A stretch of 64,000 nt of DNA from Jacaranda mimosifolia (GCA_018894105.1 CM032122.1:30597404-30661403); one strand, 5' to 3'. Positions 1 to 13,840 are shown, counted from the stretch's first letter. Made by a program: numbers and translations. Notes: generated from the letters alone by a model not told the origin.

Positions 1-3000
1 GGAACGCTAAAAATGTTGCTGCTGGAGGTGGAGGTATGAAAGTTGTCATCGTCTGCACTTGTCCACGAAAATGAAATGTGAATACATGCACATGGGAGAA
101 GGGAAAAAAAAAAAAAAAGTTGTAGTTTTTATAAGCTACCTTGAAAGTCATCATGTTAAACAAAGAGATCTTTCCTCCTGATGCTGACATTACATAGGAG
201 TCATTTTTGGACAGGGCAAAGCAAGGAACAGCTTCCTCAGGGTTTGTGTCGGTCACATCATTGGTCATCAAAATTCCACTTGATGGTTGCCATAATTGAG
301 GTGAAACACTCGCAGTTGCCTACAGAGTGAAAAAATTCATTCTCAGGATGATTTGATCCTTGAAATCACAGGGAATCATAGTTCCCAAATCGGTGAAGAA
401 ACTTTTTGTTATGTTCCTACCTTTCCAGTTGAATTATGGTCATTCCGCTGCCATTTCCAGAGTACATGGATTGCGTTTGAAGCTAGTGCCAGTATGGCAT
501 TACCTGAATTAGTATATATCAACCTAGATATCTGTTACAATGAAATGAACACAAGGTAAGAACCTTGTTAGAGTAAACACGACCAAGTACCGGCTATAAT
601 CAAGGTAAAATGACATGATTTTCAGTTCATATAGGAAGACTGGATAAGTTTTATAAGATGCACTATAAGAGCAAAATTTATAAGCTTAACTTTAATTCAA
701 TGTTGTACTAGATATATACAATGAAATTCATGATGACAATTGACAACTAATAATCATAAAACAGTATCTTTCCGGATGACAGATGCAGATCTCAGACAAC
801 AGGATCAACATAAAAAGAGAAATGTACCTTTGTTACTCGTAAATTCTCAGGGAGTTTCAAGGACCGGCACTGAGATTGCTCATTAATTTCGCTGAGCTTC
901 CAAATCTTTGATTTGTCATTAGTTTCTTCTGTTATTCTAGGTTTTACATCTCCATGATTTCTTGCATCCCCATTCTGATATAATCAAACAATTTTATTCT
1001 CAGTGTGCATAGATGGCCAATAGAAAGATGGCAAAATTGAAGAATGAAAATGAGAAACGAGTGGGTGTGTGGGTTTTCCCATGGGAAAAAAGAAACTTTA
1101 TGATGCAAAATAACAGTGATACCAACCATCACAGAGATACCAACTACAGAGGCCACCCTATCTGTGAGTCCACTGCTACTTGCGGCTGCTGCAGATATTG
1201 GGCCCACAGAGGGCTGCAAGTTACATAAATATGAAGAGTCAGTATTTTTTTTAATGGGGTTAGAAAGATACCTGACCAGACTAATTCAAGTTGAAGAAAA
1301 TACCTTAGCAGCTTCAGATGCTCTTGAAGCATCAAAAGCAAGATTTTCAAACGTTCGTAGTAATCGAAGACCATCTGCATTTGCTAAAATTTTGATTCCA
1401 TTTTCATTAGCAGAAACGGCCAGCAGGCTCCCATCTTTGTTGAACCGGATCCGTGGACTTGCCTTGAATTTGTAAAAAGCAAAATTGAAGCTATAGTGCA
1501 CAGACATTTTCACATGCTATGTATATTATTTAGTTATCGAAAAAACTCACAGGAAGTCCTCCATCAGCATCAATACTGGTCAAGAGTTGAGTATTATCCA
1601 TATCCCAAAATTTGATGGAAAAATCATCGCCAGCTGCCAAAAACCTGTTTTTAGTAGTGTCAAACTGCACGACACCTAAAGATCGTTTTCGGAAACCTTG
1701 ATATGTTCTCTTCACAGCTCCTTCACTTTCATTCCATTCAACGATGTGAGACTCTCCTTCTTTACTGGTCCCACAAGAGAAAAGCCTGAACAAGAAAATT
1801 GCCAACTTAAACTGTGGTCAGGTAACAAATGCAAATCACAGCATCAGCATTTTGCGGCAGTGTAATCTACCTTGTACCATCAGCACTGTAGGCCATGGTT
1901 GTGCACCAACGACCAGGGGCATCATAATCTACTCGAGATCCCAAATTATCATATAACCATGCCTTAATCTTTCCATCTAAAGCTGTAGAAAAGATAAACT
2001 GGAAAAGACAATGGTAGAGATATCATAATCAACCAGAGATACCAAAAAAATTGTATAATTGTGCTTTCATCTTGTTATCCAACTCTAGTGGAAACTAAAT
2101 GATTGGATGACATTGAGGAAAAATTTCCTGCTTGCTGTTAATACTGAGATGCTCAGATTATAGACAAAGCAATGAATTAGTTAATATGATGATTTTATTA
2201 CCTGAATATTCTCTTTGTGGTGTGGACAGACCGAATAGACAGGGGCCTCGTGACCTTCAAAAGTATATTGTTTGGTACCATTGGTGGCATCCCAAACCTA
2301 AGAATAACAGATTATCAGGACGATACCACATGTTTTTTCCGCTAAACCTTTCCATGTAACATGTTTCTTAAAATAACCTTGATAAGCTTGTCATCACCAC
2401 AGGTTATCACAGAAAGCTGCTTATTGGGATGGGAGAACGCTAGATCATTTACTCCTCCAACATGAGCATCAATCTGAAACAGCAGTAGTCAGTGGCAAAC
2501 TGTGAATGATAGAAACTTCAAGTCAATGATGGTAGGATGATGGAACTATACCTCCAAATGCTGACGAACATCATCATTTCCGTGATATGAATAAATCTGG
2601 ACAAGGTGTCTTGAGTATGCAACTCCTATTTAGCATAAAGATGAAGATTGCTATATATCAGATCACTTCACAATGATTTTTGCTTATTAGCTAGCTATCT
2701 GACATTTAAGCCACATTTACCAAATAAAGACCCATCAGGGCTCCAAATCACACGATTTACTGAGACACCAGGATCTTTCACCAGAGCAGTCTGTATTCAA
2801 ATAGAGGAAGCTTCATTTCTCAGATACTTGAATCTTATGGAAACTAACTAAAAGTTAATTCAATAATAGTTGTTGCCAATGAAGAAACATGAGGCACCTG
2901 TAAAGGCATTGAACATGTGCCCAGATCCCAAACTTTGAAATTTCTCTGAACCAGCCTCTCCCTCGAACCAACCTCCCACAACCCGATATCTCCCACATTG

Positions 3001-5882
3001 GTACCAACTGATTTATTGAGACACAAAACCATAAATTTTACAAAGTTGAAAATTTTCAACAAAACCCAATATAAAATATCAATGGAATTTGTTCTCCATT
3101 AGAACCAACCTAGAAGTAGAGTCTGTTGGATAGGATGAAAGTCCATGCTCATAGGAGATGATCCTTGGTTCAAAGTCCGTGCTACAGTCTTGGGAAAGTC
3201 ATCCAGTACATTGAACGTCTGGCTATGAGCATGCCCAGGAAACGACAAGGGAAGAACATTCACAGGAAGGCTAACCTATGTATACAGAACAAATATAATA
3301 AGATGAAAGTAACATCAGCAAAGTAATTATGTCTTTCTGAATATCGCCATCTTCTGCATATACAACTACCTCATCAGAAATTCCCAAGGGCCTGGTTCTT
3401 TTGCTTACATGATCAGAATCACCAGAAGGAAAATCAACAGAAGGATTTGTTGGTGGAGTCCTTGGATGCTTAAGACCAGCTGTATAAAGGCAACAAGAAA
3501 TATAATTGTTCAAGAGAGTTAGTGGAACATTACAAGGTGGGAAAGCACAACAGTTGTCGATATTTCATTCAAAACTACCCAGCGGTAGGATAAATCACTT
3601 ATACTACATCAGTTTACAAAGTAATTCATGAGAGTAAATGGCGAGATTAGGGCAAGGCCATTGTCTCAGCATGTCTGAATCGCATATATCCGTGGTAGAA
3701 ATTACATATTCACATGCTTTAACAAGCATATCCTGAAAATGTCAAATTTCTGATGACCAAACTGCAGATAAGCTATTTCTGCATTTCTGGATGCTAACCA
3801 GTCTTCTGCAAGAACCATATCAAGAATCTCTTGATGCAATGTCCATCAAAAGTTCTTTGACCATGAAGTGGAATACCTTCTTTTTTTATATATATTTATA
3901 CACACACACACACCAAGAGTCCAGTAGGGCCCGAACTCCTAACCTCCCACATTATGTGGGAGACTTATGCCGCTGGGCCACATCATGAGGGAGACTTTTG
4001 AAGTGGAATACCTTACTGTTTATGTAGTCCCAATCTTCTATTAGCTATTTAAATTAGCATTGAAGAAGACTGGTCAGTCTTCTAAAGTTGAGGAAACGAT
4101 TAACAGTGCATTAAAATGTTCTAATACACATCAATTCATTTGGATAGAGGATGTTTTAACTATTCTAACTTTTCTTTCAGAAACTGGGTGCCAAACACTT
4201 TTATAGTATCACTTTTTCCCAAAATGTGAATCATATCATCAAAATCCTCTTTAGCAAAAACTCATAGATTCTTTACTTCCACATGGACAGAGTGCTACCT
4301 GGAATTGGTGGAGCACCAAGACCTAGAGGTCCACCAGAAACTGCTGGATGAGTGCCAGTAGGTGGATTAGACATCCAACCAGCAAGAGGTGTTGGAACTG
4401 GTGCTTGAGTAGGCTGAAATGGCTGGCAGTATCAATCATAGGATAATAAGCATAACAGATTACTCCAAGAAAAAGCCAAAAACAAGATAAGGTATATAAA
4501 AACCAACCACGTGTGCACCCAGAGGAGGGAAGCCTCCAGGTTTTGGTACTGCTCCTCCAAGCAGAGGATTGTTAGCTGGAGAGGGCGCACGTGCACCATT
4601 TGGTTGTCCACATGAATGATCCACAAAAAGAGTCTTAATATCTGGGTTTGGCCTAGGATTTTTACAAAGTTGATGCTGCCAGTTTAAGCTGCACATGCAC
4701 ATGATGTCAGTTTTCTCTTTGCAATTGCTATTTCTAGCTTATGTACACGAACAAATGCCAAGAAAATTGGTGGTACCTTGCATTTCCCAAAAATGACTAC
4801 TCAACCTATAATTACAGGTAGCAAACACCCAGTAGCATAACAAGGCTACAAGTAAACTAATCTTGGGGAGAACTTCGAATGTACCCATGTAAACATTAAT
4901 CTAAAGTTTATTTTGAAATCATTTATATGTAAGAGTTCCCAACCAGTGCCAACAAAGTAGGCCAAGACCAAAACTCTCACGAGAATAACATGAAGACTAC
5001 CATCTTATCATGACATTTTGTATGTCTCATACTGCAGCCTACCTTTGGTTAATGAGTGTCCGGAGCCTTGAATTCTTGAGGTTTGGGAACTGCAGCTTGT
5101 CACGAAACAAGGGGTTTGCCTCAATAAGCTTCTTCAGCTCAACTAACATAATGGTTCGCGCAGATTTTGTATCTCCATACTTCGATAGCTGTTCATTCTC
5201 CCTAAGCAACAATCAACTCACTTAAATACATTTTTCAATTTCTGAGACGGTGAGTGTCAATAAATAGCATTACACAAATACCTGAAGTTCTCTAATGTCA
5301 GAAGCTGAGTTATCTCTTTAAAAAGCTCCTCATTAAAAGATGCAAAAACTTTCAAATCCTTTACAAGGATGTCAACAGCTTTGGACCGATCATGCCTACA
5401 GAACAAACTACAATGTAAAATCTGCAGGTTGAACTTTCTTAGGAGTAAACTCACATTCTCAATAATTATTTTAGAATCTCACTTATCCAATGCTTCGAGA
5501 TACTTCTGCTTCCTAATTTCAAAAAATATCTTCATTGAATATCGATTGTCGTCCACTTTTGTGAAGCCAGAGAGGTATCTTTCAACCTCCTCCCAGTTCC
5601 CATTGTGCACTTCGTCCTCAAAATACTTCATGTTAAAAAAGAATCCAGATTCTTGCTCAAGCCTATTATTAGAAAGGACACATTTATTAAGGAAGTAATT
5701 ATAACATAAAATTATAACATAATTACCACAAAAAGACAAAACATATAGCTATGCGCACAAAGATAATTCTATTCTACACAAATCACTCATAAATTAACTT
5801 ACTTGTGAACGGTTTCTTTAAACTTTTCTTCATCCAGGAACTGTAAGATCAGGAAAACAAGTTCCCTACTGAGAGAAGACAT
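1..5882 (-). CDS. TPR1: TOPLESS/TPR1-like transcriptional corepressor, 5' part (3' end outside window)
   Basis: Groucho/Tup1-type nuclear corepressor that binds EAR-motif repressors (for example AUX/IAA and JAZ/NINJA complexes) and recruits histone deacetylase. Frame-consistent exons read on the minus strand: 5882-5803, 5662-5483, 5395-5282, 5201-5043, 4688-~4508, 4422-4299, 3479-3370, 3275-3110, 3007-2898, 2790-2721, 2625-2552, 2473-2378, 2297-2202, 1998-1871, 1785-1551, 1462-1304, 1213-1127, 974-828, 531-421, 319-140, 52-<1. All have GT/AG borders and matching phases, giving about 886 residues of a family length near 1,130. The start is MSSLSRELVFLILQFLDEEK; LisH/CTLH/CRA residues (LEQESGFFFN, KYLEALDK) span about 4-200. 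A proline-rich linker (APSPANNPLLG) precedes WD40 repeats from about residue 340 (KVWDLGTCS, FEGHEAPVYSVCP, CGTSKEGESHIVEWNESEG). Asn176, the residue changed in Arabidopsis tpl-1, is present as wild type. The linker and second WD40 half match the TPL/TPR1 clade rather than TPR2/3 or TPR4. The end of exon 5 (4508 or 4511) is ambiguous by one codon. No lesion seen. Confidence 0.95.
3880..3998 (-). mobile_element. tRNA-derived SINE in a TPR1-like intron
   Basis: A 119 bp insertion on the minus strand flanked by perfect 16 bp target duplications (tgaagtggaatacctt at 3864-3879 and 3999-4014). Its sense strand has a pol III A-box-like TGGCCCAGCGG, a B-box-like AGTTCGGGCC about 35 bases later, then (TG)n, and an A-rich tail next to the left duplication. 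It lies in the ~820 bp intron between the exons ending at 4299 and starting at 3479. Related copies lie at 21678-21790 and 24912-25028. Confidence 0.85.
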
Positions 5883-6554
5883 TTCTAACCAACTCTTCTT
5901 CAATCCCAGAGGAACTATTCAAAAGCCAACACAGTAACAGATCTGCAAAACCCACAAGAAAGATCAAATAAAAAGCAAAAGGGCAAAAAAATAAAAAATA
6001 AAAAATAAAATAAATGGAAAGGGTCAGCTAGCACTAGTCCTTATTTAATTGTCAAACAATACCTCCATTAAATAATTGCTTGACACAAGCCTCAAAACTC
6101 ATAATATAATACCAACGAAAAACAAGAAAAATACTTAAATACACAAACTAAAATAAAAATAACAATAATAATTGAAAAGAAGAGAGAGAGAGAGTAATCA
6201 ACACAAACCTAGATCATTAAAATGATCTTCAATCAAAGAGTCAAGAACACAAAAAGGCAAGATTTTTCAAGGGTTTGAGCATGCACCGACAAAATATCAG
6301 CTAAAAAAGTTCAAAAATAAGAATTGCAAAATCCGAGGTTAATCGAAGGGATCAGAGAAATGAAAGCAGCTTTAAATGGAATCCGAGATGCAAAGACAAA
6401 GGGAACCCCCCCCCCCCAACGAAAAGAACCCGAAAAGCAAATTCAAGACTATCATCTTCCTGCTAAGTGAGGAAAAGTAGAGCTAAAAACCAAAGCACCA
6501 AAAGCAGGAAGAAAAAAAAAAGCAAAAGAAAATTCGAACACCTCTTGAAAATAA

Positions 6555-6593
<39 letters not shown>

Positions 6594-6660
6594 ACTTGCT
6601 AGAGATCGATTGATGTACAGAAAAACGACGAGCTCGAGGTAAAAATGGAGTTTCCTTTCT
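5883..6660 (-). other. TPR1-like 5' UTR with a leader intron
   Basis: A 3' splice site (TTTTGCAG) ends at 5943 on the minus strand, leaving a 60-base untranslated stretch before the ATG at 5882. A plausible donor (CTAGCAA/GTAAAAC) lies at 6595, so a leader intron of about 650 bases (6595-5943) is inferred. On the sense strand this intron opens with the (CT)n tract and later holds a 12-base G run (6406-6417). Leader introns occur in TPL-family genes. Transcript data would settle it. Confidence 0.5.
6559..6589. repeat. (GA)n microsatellite in the TPR1-like leader intron
   Basis: About 15 GA units; on the sense strand of the gene it is (CT)n directly after the proposed leader-intron donor. Likely length-polymorphic. 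Confidence 0.9.
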
Positions 6661-6674
6661 CTCTCTACAATCTA

Positions 6675-6700
6675 TATCTATTTATATAAATATACGGCAG
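6675..6700 (-). promoter_or_regulatory. Candidate TATA region of the TPR1-like gene
   Basis: Reading the minus strand, a TATATTTATATAAATA segment lies about 30 bases before a CT-rich leader (AGAGAGAGAAAGGAAACTCC) that starts around 6660 and runs into the presumed first untranslated exon. Y-patch-like CT runs (6715-6745) flank it. This is inferred from position and composition only. Confidence 0.4.
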
Positions 6701-6719
6701 ACATATATAAAGAGGGTTT

Positions 6720-9700
6720 CTCTCTCTTCTTTCTCTCTCTAGTCTATCGTTGGAAGGAAGGAAAAAAAAAAAACAGAAATAGAAAAATTAAACTACGACC
6801 TTGCTTGCAGAAATAAGTTGATATTTTATAGGAAGGGGCAACATAGAGAAGAAGATAACAACGTATACTTATCACCTTGGTAGCCACGATAAGTGCACGA
6901 GCTTATCAATAGAGAGTTAAGGTTTATCATAAGTACAACTGAGGTCGGGGACCACTTAGCCGGCTACGTTTTCTTGTCCTGGATAATCGGCTCGGAATCT
7001 TCAGCTGACAGCTAGTCTTCGGCTGGGTGGGGCGAGGGGGTTATACTATCCTACATTTTCCGTACATTTCCATATTTACTCCTGAAGCTATCCAAGCGGT
7101 GGATTTTAATTAGGGTTCACCGAAGTGGGCCCCAAGTGACGTGGTTGTCCTTCTGATGGACGGCCTTGATTGAGATGATCGTACGGATTATTGTTGCTTG
7201 AAAAGTTAGAGACAGCGATTTTCAGTGCTTTCTGCAATCAGATCCCCCTCTCTCTCTGTTCAAAACGACAAAGCTTTCTTGGACTTTGGCTCTTCATCTT
7301 TGGGCCTTGTTTTGGGGAAAAATTACGATGAATTGCCACTGGCATTTCTTCAATTTACCGCGATATGATGGAATTTATCCTTGGAGCCTGGAGAGTATCG
7401 CCAAAAGAATCTAACGGTTGGTGACTTTCCATAAAATGATAAAACGGAAATTTTTGTAATTATTTTTTATGACGTTTTTGGCATTTCGATTTTGAAATAA
7501 TCATAAACATTTTTGTAATTATAGAAAATTGTTAAGAATGACTTATTAAAATTTCAAAGAGCGTCATGACTAAAGTGATATTTTGAGTCGATGTGAATGT
7601 CTAGTATAATATGCGCTCATCTCATGAGTAACTGTAAGTATTTAATTTAGAACATCAAAATCTTAAAATAATTTATAAATTTTATTTTATCTCCAATTTA
7701 AATGCTTCGATGAATTATATGGTGAGTGTAATTTAATTTATTTTCGTGATTCATTATTCCTTTTAAAATATGACTAGATCTCATCAAATAAATAATTAGT
7801 TTAGTAGTATTGTCTTTACACTTATATATGTGAAATATGAAGCTTAAATTCTTAGTATGCATGTATGTAGAAATAAAAAAAATAATTAATATGACGACTA
7901 ATTTAAATAAATTACCATGTAATGATCTTAATTTAAGATTTGGGAGCGGAAAGTAACAATAGAGTACAACTTTTCTTATTTTGAATTCTCTACTTTAATT
8001 GATATTTTATTTTGTGAAAATATTTAAGAAAATTAGTATAATTAACATTATCTAAAATAAGAAATTAAATAATAATTAAAATAAAAATTAGATTACATTT
8101 TCTTGCATGACATGGTACTAGAATAGTGATAAAATAAAATAAAATAATAAAAAAAAAAGAGCAGTGGGTCAAAATAAATGTTTGTGAGAGGAGGACAATG
8201 GGGAAGGCTGACCCTCTTGACTATTAATGACAGGGTCACCATGACATGCACCATCCAATCAAACTCCGACACGTCTTATGTCTGTTTAACTTTGATATTT
8301 TTCTATTTTTCACTATTTTCTATTTGTTTATTTAACAGGAAAAGTAAATCCCCATTGGTGGGCCCAATCAGGTCTTGGAAGTATTGAATTTTGGTCTGTG
8401 TTTGATTGGAAAATGGCTATTTTGTTGTTGGAGTATTTGAGTGGGATTGTCCACCACACCTGCTATTGAGGAGACTTCTAAAATGGTAGACTGCATTTAT
8501 TTTAGGGCATTATTAATTTTCCTACCAACTTGAATTTAATTCTATCTTGTAATAGAATAAGACCAAACAATATAGAAAATTTTTGTAGATGTCGAGCATA
8601 AAAATATGAAAAAGTATCATTGTGTTGGTTGTTCTTCGAGCAGTTCACCTTTTTTATTTTTCAAATTGTGAATATAATTTTAAATTAATTACATCATCTT
8701 TTCCTATCGTACATATGAATGGTCTAAAAATAGATGCAACTTTTGTTTGTATTGGAGTTTATTGTCTCCCATTAAATTATTTTTTTTCGAATTATTGTAA
8801 ATTTTTCTAGCGATATCTACAAAAGTATTATTGGAATAAGTCTTGCTAACCACGTTGCATTAATGCATTACGTGTACGACAATTACGTTAACAAACTCAA
8901 GCAATCATGTGTAATTAAATTATTCGAACTTGCTTCATATTCCTCTCGATTGAAACCAATTTAAATTCGATTATTGTGTTTAATAATTAAATTATATTGA
9001 AATATAATTTCAAAATCAATAAATATTCTAAACAAATTTAGTCAATGTTTGACTTAGTTCTACTTGATTTGTCTATAGATTATGTGGTTAGTTTTAAGAT
9101 AGTTCATTGAAGTGGGGGTGGGGGTAGAAAACACAAAGAAACCAACAAACAAACAAACACCTACTACAATATGGAATTACACATTAACCCCTTGTGGTCT
9201 TGACTTTTGATGATAATGATGAGGACATCATGTTAAATTAGAATAAAGTTTATGCCATTGAGACATTTATTGAAGGAAAAGAAAACTTTTGTTTTTCGCA
9301 TGGTTGTAACTTTGGAAAGAAAGCAAGAAATATGCTTTATTTAATTAATTGGATAATAATATTGGGGACTTAGGAGAGAATTAAATTAAATATAAACTCA
9401 CATCATTTTTTTGTTTTGAGTCACTCATGTGAAAGTGACATTGAATGAGTGCCATTCGATTAAGTTTCTTGTGGGTCAAAAAGCTTGAAAAATAATTATT
9501 CTTTTCTTCTTTTTAGTTTAGGCAAATTGAAAATAACATCATGCATATCTCCAATTCTTTCCTATTTTTCTTCCCATTCATTGTTTATTTTTTCCTTTGT
9601 CATCCAATTATATAAGTAATTAGAACCACAATTGTGGAATATTGATCTTATCACGACACAACTAACTTTTTTGCCTACTTTCGTGAACGACAAAAAGAAA

Positions 9701-10300
9701 ATATATATATATATAGTGTGTGATAAATTTTTTATTTACTTTTTATACTCATCGTCAAAAATATAATTGAAAAATAATGTTACATTAGTCCCCTTTACAT
9801 TTGAGACTTAATAAATTGTGTGGATCTTCTGTTTTAATATATTATCTTAATTTACTTAATATATATATATATATATGAAGTATATGTAAATATTTTTTTA
9901 TAAAATAATTAATTCTAGATCATATTATTATAAAAATAATTGATTATAGATCATATACAGTTCATACATATATACATAAAGTGAAATAGGAGATGAAATA
10001 TATATGTATATATATAAATGATCCAAAGTACTTAATAAAAGTGTGCCCCTATGCCCTTTATTTAATTTCTTAACCTAAGGCCTTTTGTGTAGAAAAATGC
10101 AATCCTTTTCCCTTTAATTTGAAATCAAAGCATGTCATAAATAAAAAATATCTTTGACAATTCATAATTTGAAAGGCACACTTCACCTGATTCAACATAA
10201 ATTTGTAATTATAATTTTCTTGATCAATTTATTCCATGTGGGATCCTCGATAGAAACATTCATTGAACTTAAATTACAATTAATGTAAACTAATAAGTGG
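6720..10300. other. AT-rich intergenic DNA, no gene recognised
   Basis: After the TPR1-like promoter (moderate GC to about 7,330) the sequence is AT-rich with scattered (TA)n runs (about 9700-9715, 9860-9880, 9990-10015). A less AT-rich island at 8160-8480 carries no convincing ORF. The short ORFs here have no recognisable domain. Confidence 0.6.
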
Positions 10301-10990
10301 AACAAGGACATGTACATCTACTCAAACTCAAAAAGTACCACTAATATGGAGCATGCATGGTCTACTACATTATTTTCTCTAATGAAATTATGAGTTCTAA
10401 CTCAATTATGACAATTGTTCGTGAATAAGTTATATATGTGGTAAAGTAATTTTAGTTCGATTTGCAATTTAGTAATATGGTAACAAAACTCATTCTTTGA
10501 GCTTTAATTATAGTTCAATTTAGTAAATAACAAAATACCTCTTGCCTAAAAGGGATTATTACACTATTGATTCCTCTTATATTTTTTTTCCATTGAAAAA
10601 ATCTTAAACTCATTTATGATAGTTGTCCATAAATAATTATATATACTTGTGGTAAAATGTTGATGCAATTAACTTGTTTCTTCAACTTCAACTATAGCTC
10701 AATTTAGATTATAAATTAACATATTGAAAAGGAAAAAAACAAAAAAAAGAAACTCTTATATTTATGTCTAAGAGGGATTACTGTGCTAGTCATCCCCTTA
10801 TACTCTTTCCCATTAAAAGCATATCTCAAAATCGAAGTACCTTACTATGGTGCATGTTTGATCTGGTCCATTATCTTCTATAATGAGATCGTGGGTGCTC
10901 ATTTGCAGCAGATATTTATGAATTAGTTATATTTGTAGTAAAATAATTCAATTCACTTTATAATTAATGTTGCAATGATGAATTCATCTT
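10300..10990. repeat. Degenerate tandem repeat, about 3 units of 200-280 bp
   Basis: Three diverged copies share the order 'gag-catg-tctact / ttctctaatgaaatt / tcattatgacaattgt / ataagttatatatgtggtaaa / caatttag / agggattattacactattgattcctctta'. For example 'agggatta' recurs at 10551 and 10773 and the 'gtggtaaa' motif near 10440, 10645 and 10930. The repeat is old and AT-rich, with no coding potential seen. Confidence 0.5.
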
Positions 10991-12423
10991 TTAAATAAAC
11001 ATCTTAAAATAATAATAGCTCCTAAAATTATATTTAAAAATGATGTACTAATTTGTATGAAGTAGTGGGGGCCCTTGCCATCAAGATTTTGATGAAGTAA
11101 CTATAGTTAGCAAGGTAGTTGGGATGTCCTATCTTTGCTGACCCACTCATGCTTCATCATTTACATGGTTAGGAACAAATTTATAGTATGTGCATTTACA
11201 TATTTCAAGACATCATAAATCCTCATGCAGTTCAGCAGCACCTAATACATTTAAAGTGCCTACAAACTACAAAGTGAAGAATTTGGATGCATATGTATCT
11301 ATTAATGTCCAAAGCATTAATTTCTCGTGCAAATTCACTTTCGCATCTATTATAATTTCTTGTGATGTGCTTAATTGGAATTACGTAGATTTTTTTATGA
11401 ATTTTGTAATGTGTGGAATAATTAATTCAATGCATTGGCTCATGAATATGAAATGTAAATGTGTAACATTATTTTTATTTGAACACATTACTGTTGAATT
11501 TAAGCAGTGACTAAATCAAATGTAACATATTCAATGCATCTTAGAATGACCCCGTGATTTTGACCTTCTAACAATGCGATAGTCGTGACTGTATTTTTCT
11601 TGTAAATATTCACTGGACTTAAAATGACGTTTAAATGAGATGGGTTTATAAACTTTTCAAAGAATTTTATAGAATATTCAAAAATTTATAAGACATCATG
11701 AAGTTTTTGATAAAATTTATGGATTTTATAAATTTTTCTTTATAAAAATTTTATTTTTAAAATTTAACAAACTTCTTTATATATAACCTTACTAATTAAA
11801 AGATTGGCACCATCAACATTTTATAAATTACAAAGTCTAAGGTTAATAAAGCATTTTGAAAATTTAATAGTAAGATAAAATAATATCTTTTAAGTTGAAA
11901 TTAACAATAATCTATAAAAATGTGAAAACTTTTACATCCTTTTAAATATTTTTTTTAGAACTTTTAATGACGATTTTAGCCTTTTAATAAGACAATATTA
12001 TCCTATTATTGAAAACAAATCAAGTAAATTAGAGTACAAACGGTATATTGTTATGCACATAAAAAGCCAATTCGAATTTGAACTCATGACCTTCCATATA
12101 ACATATGAAATTTATGTTATTGGACCACAAACCATTCTACAATTCTTTCAAATAAATTTAGCAACACATTTTTTTGTTTTGTCCTTTTATATTGTTTGTT
12201 TTTAGTTTTACATGCGGGAACCCACGCTTGTACCATCGAAAAGTCATTATCCCACCGACCTTGACTCTTAAATGTCTAGATATACGACTTTTTGAATTCA
12301 AATTTTATCAAGACGTGTTGTCGTTTTTTATCTTTTTATTATTTTACAATTAATAATAATTATATTTAAATAATTGTCCATAACATAACGACACAATAGG
12401 TCTTTGAAGTTTTTTTTAAAAAA
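10991..12423. other. AT-rich intergenic DNA with a possible SINE remnant
   Basis: No gene recognised. 11040-11180 is a less AT-rich island. 11630-11900 has the 'ttataaact...aagtttataa' composition of the MITE at 21,882. About 12040-12140 looks like a worn minus-strand relative of the SINE family (sense strand: a 'gaaggtcatgagttcaaattcg' type B-box region, here split for brevity, after a 'tggtccaataac' head). No clear target duplication was found. Confidence 0.4.
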
Positions 12424-12802
12424 GGTAAAATTGCATTTTTGGCCTATTACTTTACGCATATTTGAGATTCTATTCCGTTACTCATTGAATTCCAAAATTA
12501 ATCTTGTAAGTTCCATGAAATTATCAAATTTAGTTTAATTTCGTTGAAAATTCATAATTAAACAAAATTAATGACATAACACGTGTAAAATAAGAGCACA
12601 TCATCATATGAAGGGTGCTGCATCGTTATTCCAATGTAGATGTCATAAATTTCAATCAAATATGATTTTTTTATAAACTTATAAATTGAATGTGACAACT
12701 TTATAAAATGTACAAAATTAAATTTAAAATTTGATAATTTGTCGAATAATTTTCAAAATTGACTGTGCAAAGTAATAAAACGAGAAAGATACAATTTTGC
12801 TT
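12424..12802. mobile_element. Mutator-type MITE remnant
   Basis: The ends are imperfect inverted repeats: left 'aaaattgcatttttggcc...attactttacgca', right (reverse complement) 'caaaattgtatctttctcg...attactttgcaca'. The 'aaatgcatttttagtcc'-like terminus is related to the terminus of the element in the DUF247 gene. About 380 bp, non-coding. Target duplication not resolved. Confidence 0.45.
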
Positions 12803-12991
12803 CTTTTTCTTTTTTTTAAAAGAAACGACGTTCATTCGAATTAAGCATAAGACATATCACATAATAGGAGAAATTAATGCCACTTAAATTATAAGACACC
12901 TTACATACAATTTTGCTTTTAGAACACGCACTTTATGACAACATCATGGGAATCAAATTTGTAGGAATGTGTCAATTTCAAAGATATTTAC

Positions 12992-12994
<3 letters not shown>

Positions 12995-13022
<28 letters not shown>
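12995..13022. repeat. (TATG)n microsatellite
   Basis: About seven tetranucleotide units (tatg/tgta phase), directly before a less AT-rich island (13,023-13,400) in which I recognise no gene. Confidence 0.9.
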
Positions 13023-13023
<1 letters not shown>

Positions 13024-13397
13024 GTCTGGACTAGTCTAGGCTCTAACCTGGAAAGAAAGAAAGCGACATACATATCGCGAGTGCGAGTTTTTGGTTTTGC
13101 AGGAGACAACACATAACATAAGCAGTCAGCGTCAGATTTAGCACTTTCAATAAAGAAATGGAGTGTTTGGGGGAAAGTGGGATTTACGCCATTAATATTA
13201 ATTGGTCTTTGTCCTTTCCTCATTCATTTGTGGGCCCCACTCCCCCATCAATTTCCCAAGTGCCCCTTCACCCCGTCCAAGAAACAAAAACCTTAAGGAG
13301 AATCTTCCCACGCGCCTGATAATGACAATTTTATCTTACTTTTTTTCCATCCCACGAATGAGGTCTCAAGAATCTAATTATCTATTGAGAAATTTAA

Positions 13398-13840
13398 GGT
13401 AATGTTTGATTTTAATATGTACTTGGGGAAATGAATATTGTAAGTAAGATTGGAGAATATTAAAATTATGTTACGGAATGTAATAGATTTTTTGTTATAT
13501 TTTGAAAAATAGTTAAAAATTTATTTTAATAAGTTTTGGTATGTTTGTTTATGTTTTGGGATGAGACGTTTTTTATTGTAGCAGTCAAATCAATAATACT
13601 TTTCTGTTGAATTTTAGGAGTAAAAATAGAATTGAATAATATTTTTGTGTAAAAATAATAATAAAATATAATATATATATATATGTATTGAAAAATGCGA
13701 AAGTTTTGAGGATAATAAAGGATAAAAGATAGTATTTTGGAAAAATGTATTTTAATATTTTTGAGGGAAAATAAATATATGTTTGGTTATGTTTTTCTAA
13801 AATAAAATTGTTATGGGCAAACATAACCAAACACTCTCTA
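13398..13840. mobile_element. MITE-like foldback sequence
   Basis: Left 'ggtaatgtttgattttaa' and right 'ggcaaacataaccaaacact' form an imperfect inverted terminal repeat around an AT-rich interior containing (TA)n at 13,670-13,685. Non-coding. Ends are approximate. Confidence 0.35.

Noticed and set aside
4432..4702. Two overlapping minus ORFs in different frames
   Set aside because: Only one frame matches the TOPLESS linker; the other is a shadow, and both run past the splice sites into introns.
11190..11510. 106-codon plus-strand ORF
   Set aside because: AT-rich, no recognisable domain, no splice or promoter context; fits chance in this composition.
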